NCBI GenBank assembly: GCA_964530825.1
Contig: CAZHCA010000020.1
Span: 1 to 64,000 of the forward strand
Length of the DNA stretch: 64,000 nucleotides
Direction: 5' to 3'
Source: CAZHCA01 sp964530825
GTDB lineage: Bacteria; Bacteroidota; Bacteroidia; Chitinophagales; Saprospiraceae
Both the position numbers and the translations under genes were made by a program. The first letter of the stretch is position 1. Every line of letters begins with the position of its first letter. Below the pieces are notes generated by a model. The model did no database searches, was not told where the DNA came from, and was given only the letters and a program-made list of their open reading frames with translations. Below, piece after piece: positions 18,994 through 26,795 of the stretch.

Positions 18994-19011
18994 CCAGCTC
19001 TTTAGAGCTGG
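18994..19011. repeat. Short perfect hairpin in an AT-rich intergenic region
   Basis: CCAGCTC and its complement form a 7-bp stem with a TTTA loop. It lies 27 nt beyond the stop codon of the minus-strand peroxidase gene. Four T residues follow on the plus strand only, so it may be a weak terminator or chance. Nothing else was recognised in 18587-19037. Confidence 0.3.
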
Positions 19012-19037
19012 TTTTCAGGTGCGCTGGTTTCCCTTTA

Positions 19038-20924
19038 TCAATATATGCCGGCCGCTTTGCGCTTAACCGGTACTAAGCTCCCGTCTGTTTTTGGCAGTTC
19101 AAATTCTTCCGTATGCTTCTTTAAAATGGTACTATCATTCAGACTCATTAAAAATGCCTGGATACTCGCCTGTTCCTTTTCCGATAGGGGAATTATCCCC
19201 GGCGGATAATCGGCCCGGTTGTCAGCTTTTTCGTTTGGGGTAAAAAGAAAGTGCAGCGTACTATCTAAATGGTTGAAGATGCCATTGTGCATATAGGGGG
19301 CGGTAAAGCTCAGATTACGCAAACTGGGCGTCTTGAAAAAGTAGTGGTACGCAGCTCCCATCTCTTTACCCATTCCGTAGTCGGCATCTTCTGTTTCATT
19401 GTCCCATATTAATCCGCGGTGCACGCCGTGGGAGTGGAATTCCTGCATTTTATAGTCCGGTGGCGTCATTCCCGAAAATAGAGGTGGGAAATGACATCCT
19501 CCGCATTGTGCTTTGCCCATAAACAAATTGTATCCACGTATGGCCTCGGGGGCCAGTTCTGCGCGTTCACCGCGCATGTGGCGGTCGAAGGGCGCATTGA
19601 AACTCACCAGCGCATTTGTGTAAGCTGTTATGGCCTGTAAAACACGAACCGAGTCTACAACTCCCCGGGTGGGAAAGGCCCGCCGAAATAATTGCCGGTA
19701 TTCTTCAGAGGTTTTCAGCCGGGCAACGATGGTCTCCATATCAGCCCGAAACTCCTGCGGATGATGAATGACCGACAAAATTTGTCCCGACATTTCCGGG
19801 TGGCGATTATCGTGGCCAAAATACTGGTTAAAAACGGTGTTGATCAGGGAGGGCCCATTGCGCTCCAACTCTTCTGACATATCGAATCCCTGGCTCGTTT
19901 GCCGACCATCGGAGAAGGCCTTCTGCGGCTTGTGACAGGAAGCGCAGGTTCGCATGTTGTTCTTCGACAGTAACGGGTCGAAAAAGAGCATCCGACCTAA
20001 CCTTACGAGCGCTTCCCGGTTCGTGGTCGGATCAGTCGGGTGAAAAGCATCGGGCTCCAACCAGTCATCCGAAAACGGTGAAGCACCTTCCCATTTATAC
20101 TGCTGCGCCCATTCCGGCACGTAGTTGTCCTCCCGCACCTCGCGGATAATGGTGGTGAGGCGCTGCCACAGGTCGCGCAGGTGCTTATCCATGAATTCAG
20201 CTCGATCTAGCTCCGAGAATTTAGTGCGCTGCAGGTACTTTTGTGCTTTTTGTAGCTGCTTCCCGATGCCATGGAGCTCTTTGCGATACATTGTAGTTTC
20301 GGAAAGTCGGTAGGCCAAGGCCGCCTGTCCGGCCAAACTAGCCTGATACTCCAACAAAACCTGATTCGTATCAATGCGCTCGTATCCGGTGGCGCTGCGA
20401 AAATATTGCCGGTATTGATCAAGCTGCATGGCGTAGAGGTAGTCGACCAGGCTTACTTCCATCTGCTCGGCAGCACTGCGGAATAAAAAAATAAGGCTAT
20501 CCACTCTAGATAAAGCAGGTGCGAAGGTGGTATCTGCGTCGGGGTTAAAACCATTGAGCAGAATGTACTCCATGCGTTGCATACTACCAGCCTCCGGGTA
20601 AAGACGCTGAGCCGTAGCATCACGCCAAACCCAAAACTTCGAATTATTAATGCCCGACATAGCTTCGGGCTCCAGCAGCATAGGCGTTAAAAATTCTAGT
20701 GATTTGTACCGGAGCCTAAATTCGTTGTAAGCTTGGTACTGTTTGCCGTTATCGGCTAGTTCTACCTTGAAAATGGCCCAAGCCTCCGATAAATCCTTAA
20801 TCTCCTCTTGCAGGAAAACCTGGATGCGTCGGTCTGCGTCATGCTGCCCATACTCTCCTGGCGCCATCCAGACTACAAACAACAGCCCCGCACTTACCCA
20901 AGCCGATATTAATGATTTTTTCAT
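19038..20924 (-). CDS. Di-haem cytochrome c peroxidase (MauG/CcpA family) with long N-terminal domain
   Basis: A 628-residue protein with an N-terminal signal/anchor (to about residue 23). Residues about 30-270 are a helical extension of unknown role. The C-terminal 340 residues are a bacterial di-haem peroxidase: LGRMLFFDPLLS, then CASCH (first haem, near residue 324), the AFSDGR block, GPSLINTVFNQYFGHD, CGGCH (second haem, near 475) and KTPSLRNLSFTAPYMHNG near 560. Such enzymes reduce hydrogen peroxide or oxidise partner proteins in the periplasm. The usual family length is about 350 aa, so the extension nearly doubles it. It is not in an obvious operon. Confidence 0.87.
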   Translation of the reverse strand: MKKSLISAWVSAGLLFVVWMAPGEYGQHDADRRIQVFLQEEIKDLSEAWAIFKVELADNGKQYQAYNEFRLRYKSLEFLTPMLLEPEAMSGINNSKFWVWRDATAQRLYPEAGSMQRMEYILLNGFNPDADTTFAPALSRVDSLIFLFRSAAEQMEVSLVDYLYAMQLDQYRQYFRSATGYERIDTNQVLLEYQASLAGQAALAYRLSETTMYRKELHGIGKQLQKAQKYLQRTKFSELDRAEFMDKHLRDLWQRLTTIIREVREDNYVPEWAQQYKWEGASPFSDDWLEPDAFHPTDPTTNREALVRLGRMLFFDPLLSKNNMRTCASCHKPQKAFSDGRQTSQGFDMSEELERNGPSLINTVFNQYFGHDNRHPEMSGQILSVIHHPQEFRADMETIVARLKTSEEYRQLFRRAFPTRGVVDSVRVLQAITAYTNALVSFNAPFDRHMRGERAELAPEAIRGYNLFMGKAQCGGCHFPPLFSGMTPPDYKMQEFHSHGVHRGLIWDNETEDADYGMGKEMGAAYHYFFKTPSLRNLSFTAPYMHNGIFNHLDSTLHFLFTPNEKADNRADYPPGIIPLSEKEQASIQAFLMSLNDSTILKKHTEEFELPKTDGSLVPVKRKAAGIY

Positions 20925-21172
20925 TGTACTAGGAGTTTATGGGTTCTTACCCCCTAGTACGGCCAATGAACAAGGAAGGTTTCAAAATTCAGAAAGAAAT
21001 GAAATGAAATTCGAACGATTGTCTACTACACTATTAAACAATGTTTTATGAATTTTTATTTTTATAAAAATAATCAAAAACCGTTAAACAACTTTGAAAT
21101 CCGGCGATTAAACTCCCTATCAATGATACAATATTTAAATCATAAATGCGCTTTTTTCAAGACCTTAGCCAA

Positions 21173-21208
21173 AAAAACAAGCCAGCAGATTTCAACTGGC
21201 TTGTTTTT
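21173..21208. terminator. Strong intrinsic terminator, bidirectional
   Basis: A perfect 13-bp stem (21173-21185 with 21196-21208) and 10-nt loop, with A-rich and T-rich flanks on both sides. It lies 31 nt past the stop codon of the minus-strand S9 peptidase gene and would end that transcript. The rest of the 20925-21239 gap is AT-rich and shows no gene. Confidence 0.85.
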
Positions 21209-21239
21209 GCTTCATGACCAGACTTTTATACTATCGTAA

Positions 21240-23147
21240 CTACCCCTCCAGTTCGGGCTTATTACGCAAATGCTGCTCCAAAAATTCCAGAATTTTCCCG
21301 TAGGCCTCGATTTGATTGGCTTTCTTCACAAATCCGTGCCCTTCGTCTTCGAAAAGCACGTATTCAACCGGAACGTCGTTTTCCCGAACAGCTTCAACAA
21401 TTTCGTCAGACTCTATCTGCAACACTCTCGGATCCTGTGCCCCTTGTAAGACCATCACCGGCTTGGTTATTTTATCGGCGTGGAAGAGCGGTGAGATTTC
21501 ATAAAGCCGGGTGCTGTCCTGGGTACTCGGATCCCCCATCTCCTCGTACAAGGCATCTTTAAAGGATTCCCACCAGGGCGGTATACTTCGCAGGGTACGT
21601 AGCCAGTTGGTTACTCCGAAAAGATTAACGCCTACGTCGAAAGCTTGAGGTTCGCGGGTCAGTGCAGCCATGACCATAAACCCGCCATACGAACCGCCGA
21701 TAATGCCGATCTTAGTCGAATCAATGTAATCCCGCTGCGCCAGCCACTTTTTCCCGTATATGCAATCCTGTAAATCCTCCTCTCCGTGCCGTTGATCGTC
21801 CATGCGATAAAAGGACTTTCCATACCCGCTGCTACCCCGGTTATTGACGGCAAGGATGGCATAACCATGGTTGACGAGGTATTGGATCGTAGGACTATAT
21901 TGCTGCCGGGTTTGCCCACCAGGGCCGCCGTGTACCCAAACCAACGCCGGTGCCGGCTGTTCTTCCTTAGCTTGCTTGGGCTTGTAATAAATTGCCGGAA
22001 TGGCTAATCCGTCAAAAGAAGGAAAACGCACTACCTCAGCGGCCACTAAATCATCGGGGTCAATCTCGGGATTGAGGTTATCCGTCAACTGAGTAAGTTC
22101 TTCCGTTGATAGATCGTAGTAGTACAAATTGGTCGGAGTAGAGGAACTGGAGACGTAAAAAATAGCTTTATCCTCGGCATCATTAAAGTTGATTTCGGCA
22201 ACATTTCCCCGTTCAAATTCCGGAAAGTCAGCCGGTACACCGGCTTCTACATCCTGTACGAATACCTGGGTTTTTCCGTCGGCATTGATGCTGGCGACCC
22301 GGTATTTGCCGCGATGGGAAAAATAATAAGCCCATACATCCCAGTCCTTTTCCCACACTTTCGCTCGTTCGCCACTTTCCAGGTTATAACGGACTACGTA
22401 GCTGAACTCAGCCCCGGCATCGGTACGATAGTAAAGCGACTGGCCATCGGGAGCGAAATCGGCTACACTGTGGCTGGCCTGCTCCTGATTAATCTGCTGC
22501 ATGGTTTCCTGCTCGAGATCATAGATAAATAAGTCCGAGTCGTTGGTGTTCACCGGTTTACTCAAGGCTAGGTAGCGCCCATCGGGCGAAATGCCATTGA
22601 ACTCGTAAGCGCCGTCGTTGGCGTAAATCATTTTAGGTGTCAGGCTAGCAACGTCCATCGCGTACACATCCATAAGGCGGGGATCGCGCTCGCTGTAACC
22701 GTAATAAAAGTGGCTGCGATCATCGGCCCAGCCGTAGAAGATGGCCCGGGCCTCCGCAGCGGGTGTCAGGTCGATATCCTGCCCCTGCTCATCCCGCAAG
22801 TACAAATGATAGATTTCGTTACCATTATCGTCCATGCGGTAAAGGAAGCGATCGTCCTCGGGGAAAAAGCTCACGGCAAATACAGAGGAGCTATCCGATT
22901 GCGTAAGCGCTGTTCGCTCCCCGCTCGCTAGATCAATGCTGTAAACGTTGTAGATGCCGCTTTCATTGGAGTGGACCAATAGCCGGCTGTCATCGTGAGA
23001 AAAGAACCCGCCACCTACCGATGTATTGTTCATAAATTCCTCGATGGTGTAAGTTTCTACAGTTTGATCGACGGTGGTTGCTGAATGTTCTTGACAAGCT
23101 TGCCAAATCGGCAATGCCAGCAACAACCAATACCAGTTGGGTTTCAT
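21240..23147 (-). CDS. S9 family peptidase (prolyl oligopeptidase type), lipoprotein
   Basis: A 635-residue protein with signal sequence and lipobox Cys18 (WQAC). Residues about 40-360 form a beta-propeller of DPP/acylaminoacyl-peptidase type (SVGGGFFSHDDSRLLV, SPDGRYLALSKPV). Residues about 380-635 are the alpha/beta-hydrolase domain with VHGGPGG, the nucleophile elbow GGSYGG (Ser486), Asp572 in AQDPRV and His604 in EGHGF. S9 enzymes cleave short peptides, often after proline or releasing dipeptides; exact specificity is not clear. It is monocistronic, with a strong terminator just downstream. Confidence 0.9.
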   Translation of the reverse strand: MKPNWYWLLLALPIWQACQEHSATTVDQTVETYTIEEFMNNTSVGGGFFSHDDSRLLVHSNESGIYNVYSIDLASGERTALTQSDSSSVFAVSFFPEDDRFLYRMDDNGNEIYHLYLRDEQGQDIDLTPAAEARAIFYGWADDRSHFYYGYSERDPRLMDVYAMDVASLTPKMIYANDGAYEFNGISPDGRYLALSKPVNTNDSDLFIYDLEQETMQQINQEQASHSVADFAPDGQSLYYRTDAGAEFSYVVRYNLESGERAKVWEKDWDVWAYYFSHRGKYRVASINADGKTQVFVQDVEAGVPADFPEFERGNVAEINFNDAEDKAIFYVSSSSTPTNLYYYDLSTEELTQLTDNLNPEIDPDDLVAAEVVRFPSFDGLAIPAIYYKPKQAKEEQPAPALVWVHGGPGGQTRQQYSPTIQYLVNHGYAILAVNNRGSSGYGKSFYRMDDQRHGEEDLQDCIYGKKWLAQRDYIDSTKIGIIGGSYGGFMVMAALTREPQAFDVGVNLFGVTNWLRTLRSIPPWWESFKDALYEEMGDPSTQDSTRLYEISPLFHADKITKPVMVLQGAQDPRVLQIESDEIVEAVRENDVPVEYVLFEDEGHGFVKKANQIEAYGKILEFLEQHLRNKPELEG

Positions 23148-23332
23148 GGCGGCTAATTTAAATGTGAAAAAAATCGCTTGCAGGAAGATAAGAAAAAGAA
23201 TATACCCTGATGGTATGGGTATAAGCCAGATTTTTTAAAGTCCTGACTACCAGAACAGGAGCAGCGCTGTAAGAGCTGGCAGCTTGCGGCGTGGCTTTAC
23301 CTGGCGTACACCCTTTCGGCCGAGGAGTGATG

Positions 23333-23365
23333 AAAAAACGCCCGGACCGAAGGCCCGGACGTTTT
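23333..23365 (-). terminator. Intrinsic terminator of the outer-membrane transporter gene
   Basis: Read on the minus strand, an AAAACG...CGTTTT outer stem encloses a GC-rich inner stem with G-U pairs and a 3-nt loop, ending in six U residues. It starts 27 nt past the stop codon of the gene ending at 23392. Confidence 0.8.
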
Positions 23366-23391
23366 GGTTACTGCCCTTCATAATTCCAGCT

Positions 23392-24420
23392 TTAGAAGGC
23401 GTATTGTATACCGGTTGTAAGCAGGTAATCGGTCTCTAGTTGCGGCCCGTTGATATTCCGGTAGAGCGGTAATTCCAATTCAAGCCCCAGTCGCAAATCC
23501 TTCAGGGCGCCGCCGGGAACGAAGAAATTAATTCCCCCACCGGCATAAAGCTGGGTGCCGCCAAAGTTCTCCGGGAAAACAGTAGGTACCATATTCATTG
23601 CCACGGCTCCTGCATAGGCGGGGTCGGCGCCCTCAATTTCCCCTTGCAGCCGGCCGTGCAAGCGCACTGAAGCACTGAAATAATCCGACAGCCGGTAAGC
23701 TACCCAGGCATTAGCGTCCAGTATGTGTCCGAACCGGTAATTCCGCTCATTTTCTGCCAGGCGAATCGTTCCCATCAGTTGAGCCCCAAATGAAGTTTTT
23801 ACCCGCTGGGCCAAATAGGTAATCCCAGGCATCAAATCCCAGGTACCGGAACCTATCTGCATTGGATATGGCAGCTGGGCCTCGTTGGGAGCCGAAGCAG
23901 GCGTAACATCCGTTTGATCAATACTGCCCGTGGGAATGCTTATCCCCAGGTTGGCATGCAGGCGCTTATTGCCAGCATCGAAAAATTTATACAGGGCCGA
24001 AAAGCGGGTGTCTCCAAAACCATTCGAACGGGTAGTAAAACTCCCGCCCATCCGTGTTCGGTGGTCCATATCAAGTTGAATAAAATTCCCCATAGCCATC
24101 AACGTAAGTTGGTCACTCAGGGCATACATGACCCCAACCATATGCATATCCATCGGCATGTTGAGAGGTGTAACCATGAAATCGGCCAAAACATCTTCGT
24201 TATTCAATGCATCGGTACCCTCGCGCATACCTTCCATTTCCATGCGCATGTAGCGATACGAAACCATCCACTCTCCCCGACTATGGGTATGGTCGCCCAT
24301 CAACCCGATAGGAGCGTGCCCATCCGGACGGCCAGAAGTCCAATCAATAACGGGCTGGGCAGAAGTCATATAGCCCGTTAAAATCATAATCAACGATAAG
24401 CAATACTTATTTAAATGCAT
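23392..24420 (-). CDS. Met/His-rich outer-membrane transporter-like protein (possible metal-related)
   Basis: A 342-residue protein from ATG 24420, placed directly before a signal peptide (MHLNKYCLSLIMILTGYMTSAQ); an ATG 21 nt upstream is also open. The mature N-terminus has LMGDHTHSRGEWMVSYRYM, followed by Met-dense text (MRMEMEGMREG, MPMDMHMVGVMYA). The rest alternates like an outer-membrane barrel, ending in aromatic Phe. I recall this type of protein in Bacteroidota copper/heavy-metal islands; the Met and His content agrees with soft-metal handling, but that is an inference. A small Cys-motif exported protein is encoded just upstream on the same strand. Confidence 0.7.
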   Translation of the reverse strand: MHLNKYCLSLIMILTGYMTSAQPVIDWTSGRPDGHAPIGLMGDHTHSRGEWMVSYRYMRMEMEGMREGTDALNNEDVLADFMVTPLNMPMDMHMVGVMYALSDQLTLMAMGNFIQLDMDHRTRMGGSFTTRSNGFGDTRFSALYKFFDAGNKRLHANLGISIPTGSIDQTDVTPASAPNEAQLPYPMQIGSGTWDLMPGITYLAQRVKTSFGAQLMGTIRLAENERNYRFGHILDANAWVAYRLSDYFSASVRLHGRLQGEIEGADPAYAGAVAMNMVPTVFPENFGGTQLYAGGGINFFVPGGALKDLRLGLELELPLYRNINGPQLETDYLLTTGIQYAF

Positions 24421-24569
24421 TTTGTTTGAGTTAAAAAACAACAGCTCAGTTGGCAGTCCTACGTACCGTCAGCCAAACAGCTAAAGCAAATCACCTACGA
24501 TTGCAGTCCTCGTAAGGAGAGCTATTGTTTCAGATGAAAATTGTGGAAAAGAAAGAGACAGGGAAAGTC

Positions 24570-24950
24570 CTAGCCAAGCCGGGGCGGACGTAACAACTGT
24601 TGCAACCCATCCTGCGCGTACAATAGAAGCATGTACACGTTTAATACGCCCTTATAGTATTTTTCAAGCATAGGCGGATAACCGTGGACGGGCAAAAGAG
24701 CAGGAGAAGTTAGAACAACAATCGTCCATTCGCCATCTAAGCCATTCACGGTACGGGATTGTTCCTTTACTACTTCAAGAAAATAACATCGACCGCTGCA
24801 AAGCAATTCAGGACGCGAAACATTAACACAATGCATCTCCACAACTCGCTTTTGGAATAGCTTGAACAAGCCGTAAGACACGCTTACCTGACAAGCTTGC
24901 GCAACCGCAAGCGTGCATAAGAAACCAATTATAAGTTGCTTCGAAATCAT
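24570..24950 (-). CDS. Small exported protein with a CxNxxxPxLxCxGxC motif
   Basis: A 126-residue protein with a hydrophobic N-terminal signal (ISKQLIIGFLCTLAVAQA). The mature part has four closely placed cysteines in HCVNVSRPELLCSGRCYF, matching a pattern I know from small uncharacterised Bacteroidota proteins found beside metal-transport genes. The C-terminus (LLRPPRLG) is unstructured. It lies 149 nt upstream of, and in the same direction as, the Met/His-rich outer-membrane gene, and is divergent from a solo AraC-type gene. Metal binding or trafficking is inferred, not shown. Confidence 0.68.
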   Translation of the reverse strand: MISKQLIIGFLCTLAVAQACQVSVSYGLFKLFQKRVVEMHCVNVSRPELLCSGRCYFLEVVKEQSRTVNGLDGEWTIVVLTSPALLPVHGYPPMLEKYYKGVLNVYMLLLYAQDGLQQLLRPPRLG

Positions 24951-25134
24951 TTCTTCATTCTTGGAGTAAAGATAGCGGTATTTCTTTGCTCGACAACACG
25001 TTGAAGATCAGTTTTGCCACGAATTCCACCCCTTCATGGGGTACCGAATCAGTGTACGCCTTTTCAAGTTTATGTAATTTTGAATCGAATTGTTAGAAAT
25101 AAAGCCTCGAAGCTAGAACCAAACCCAAACTCCC

Positions 25135-25482
25135 ATGCACATCAACTGTCTACCCGCCGGGCAGCCTTCCTCAGATTGGCTGCAACAAATTGATCAGCTT
25201 ATTCAGCAACAACTACACAATCCGCAACTAAACATCCAACAACTTGCACTACAGCTACATTTGAGTGAGCGCCAGCTTTATCGGAAGGTTAGAAAAGAGA
25301 CCGGTAAAACACCGGGGGAATACCTGCGCGAGCAGCGTTTGTTAAAAAGCTGGGAACTCCTCCATCAAGGAAAAAAGGAGACCGTAGCGGAGATTGCCTA
25401 CGCCGTCGGTTTCGAAACCCCCAGTTACTTTACCAAGGTTTTTAAGAAAAAATATGGATTTCGCCCGTCAAGCCGTCTCTAA
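25135..25482 (+). CDS. Solo AraC-type DNA-binding domain protein
   Basis: A 115-residue protein that consists almost only of an AraC/XylS tandem helix-turn-helix: LNIQQLALQLHLSERQLYRKVRKETGKTPGEYLREQR near residues 38-74, then ETVAEIAYAVGFETPSYFTKVFKKKYGFRPS near 81-111. There is no ligand-binding or membrane domain. In Bacteroidota this domain is usually the C-terminal end of a larger sensor. The gene is divergent from the Cys-motif protein, 184 nt between starts, so it may regulate that locus. No upstream coding remnant that would make it a truncated gene was seen. Confidence 0.82.
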   Translation: MHINCLPAGQPSSDWLQQIDQLIQQQLHNPQLNIQQLALQLHLSERQLYRKVRKETGKTPGEYLREQRLLKSWELLHQGKKETVAEIAYAVGFETPSYFTKVFKKKYGFRPSSRL

Positions 25483-25739
25483 ACTATGAACACACTTGAT
25501 TAAAGATAAAAGCAAACGGCAGGATTGTCCACCTATATGGCAGGATAGTCAGGTTGCGAAGTCCTTTTTTTGTATTTGGGAACACTAACTAGGGAAACCT
25601 AGCTATTTATGGATGAGAGGCGCCTAACGTCTGGTATTTATACTTAAGGGGAACGGAAAACTGGACGAGAGTAGGGCCTCTTTCTTTTTTTCTTTTCGTA
25701 TTATTCCGATTTTCCTTTCTGGAATAATTTCTATCCTAC

Positions 25740-26723
25740 ATGTCAACACTACAACCCGATCGGAACCTGGCTATGGAGTTGGTCCGTGTAACGGAGGCCG
25801 CTGCCATCTCAGCGGGTCGATTTATGGGTCGCGGCGATAAGATAGCCGGCGACCGCGCCGCCGTCGATGCCATGCGTGCTTTTTTGCGTACCGTCGAGAT
25901 GGACGGCACCATCATCATCGGCGAAGGGGAAAAAGACGAGGCGCCGATGCTGTTCAATGGCGAAAAGATTGGAAGCGGGCAGGGCGCCGCCGTCGACGTG
26001 GCCGTCGACCCAGTGGAGGGCACGTCGCTTCTGGCGCTCGGCCGACCGAATGCAATTGCCGTAATTGCCGTTGCTGAGCAAGGGAGCATGTGGAATCCAG
26101 GACCTTCTTTGTACATGGAAAAAATCGTCGTCGAACCAAAAGCACGGCAGGTTATTGACCTGCGCATGCCGGCGGGGCGAAACCTGGCCCGCATTGCCGA
26201 GGCCCTCGACCGTGATGTGCACGATCTGACAGTTTTTGTACTTGATAAACCCCGCCATGCCGAACTCATCGACCAAATCCGCCAAACGGGCGCCCGCGTA
26301 GCACTGCACTCCGACGGTGATGTCATGGGTGCGTTGTTAGCTGCCATACCAGGCACAGGCATTGATGTGCTCATGGGAACGGGCGGCACCCCAGAGGGCG
26401 TCATTACCGCCTGTGCAATCAAAGCCCTACAGGGAGGCATGCAAGGCCGGCGCGACCCACAATCGGAGGCCGAAAGAAAAGCAATTATGCAGCAGGAAGG
26501 GATTCAACTCGACGCTCTGCTCACCCTGGATGACCTGGTTGCTTCGGACAACACGTTTTTTTCAGCAACCGGCATTACCGAGGGGACCCTGCTCAATGGT
26601 GTTCGCTTCGATCGAGATGGCGGAGCAACGACCGAAAGTATTGTGATCCGCTCCAAGACAGGATCCATCCGGTATGTCAAAGGTATTCATAGGTTGGAAC
26701 GAAAAAATATCTTCCTGAAATAA
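25740..26723 (+). CDS. glpX: Fructose-1,6-bisphosphatase class II
   Basis: A 327-residue cytoplasmic GlpX-type enzyme that removes the 1-phosphate of fructose 1,6-bisphosphate in gluconeogenesis, using divalent metal. Motifs include GEGEKDEAPMLFNGEKIG near residues 61-78, VDVAVDPVEGTSLLALGRPNA near 85-105, HSDGDVMGAL near 191-200 and GTGGTPEGVITACAIKALQGG near 213-233. Length matches the family (about 320-335 aa). It stands alone on the plus strand and converges with the T9SS metalloprotease gene. The 257-nt upstream region shows no recognised element. Confidence 0.93.
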   Translation: MSTLQPDRNLAMELVRVTEAAAISAGRFMGRGDKIAGDRAAVDAMRAFLRTVEMDGTIIIGEGEKDEAPMLFNGEKIGSGQGAAVDVAVDPVEGTSLLALGRPNAIAVIAVAEQGSMWNPGPSLYMEKIVVEPKARQVIDLRMPAGRNLARIAEALDRDVHDLTVFVLDKPRHAELIDQIRQTGARVALHSDGDVMGALLAAIPGTGIDVLMGTGGTPEGVITACAIKALQGGMQGRRDPQSEAERKAIMQQEGIQLDALLTLDDLVASDNTFFSATGITEGTLLNGVRFDRDGGATTESIVIRSKTGSIRYVKGIHRLERKNIFLK

Positions 26724-26795
26724 ATGAGGCGCGACCACCTCCAGGTAGCCGCACCTCAGCAAACAGTGAAAAAAATCGACGTATTTGGGAACAGA

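Noticed and set aside
21048..21239. 63-codon frame in the gap before the S9 peptidase
   Set aside because: It runs through a strong terminator hairpin and is AT-rich with no protein-like features.
25736..26440. 234-codon minus-strand frame opposite glpX
   Set aside because: The translation is low-complexity Ser/Pro/Arg-rich and the plus strand encodes an unmistakable GlpX.
26724..26795. Hairpin between glpX and the T9SS protease as a terminator
   Set aside because: The stem has mismatches and there is no U-tract on either strand.
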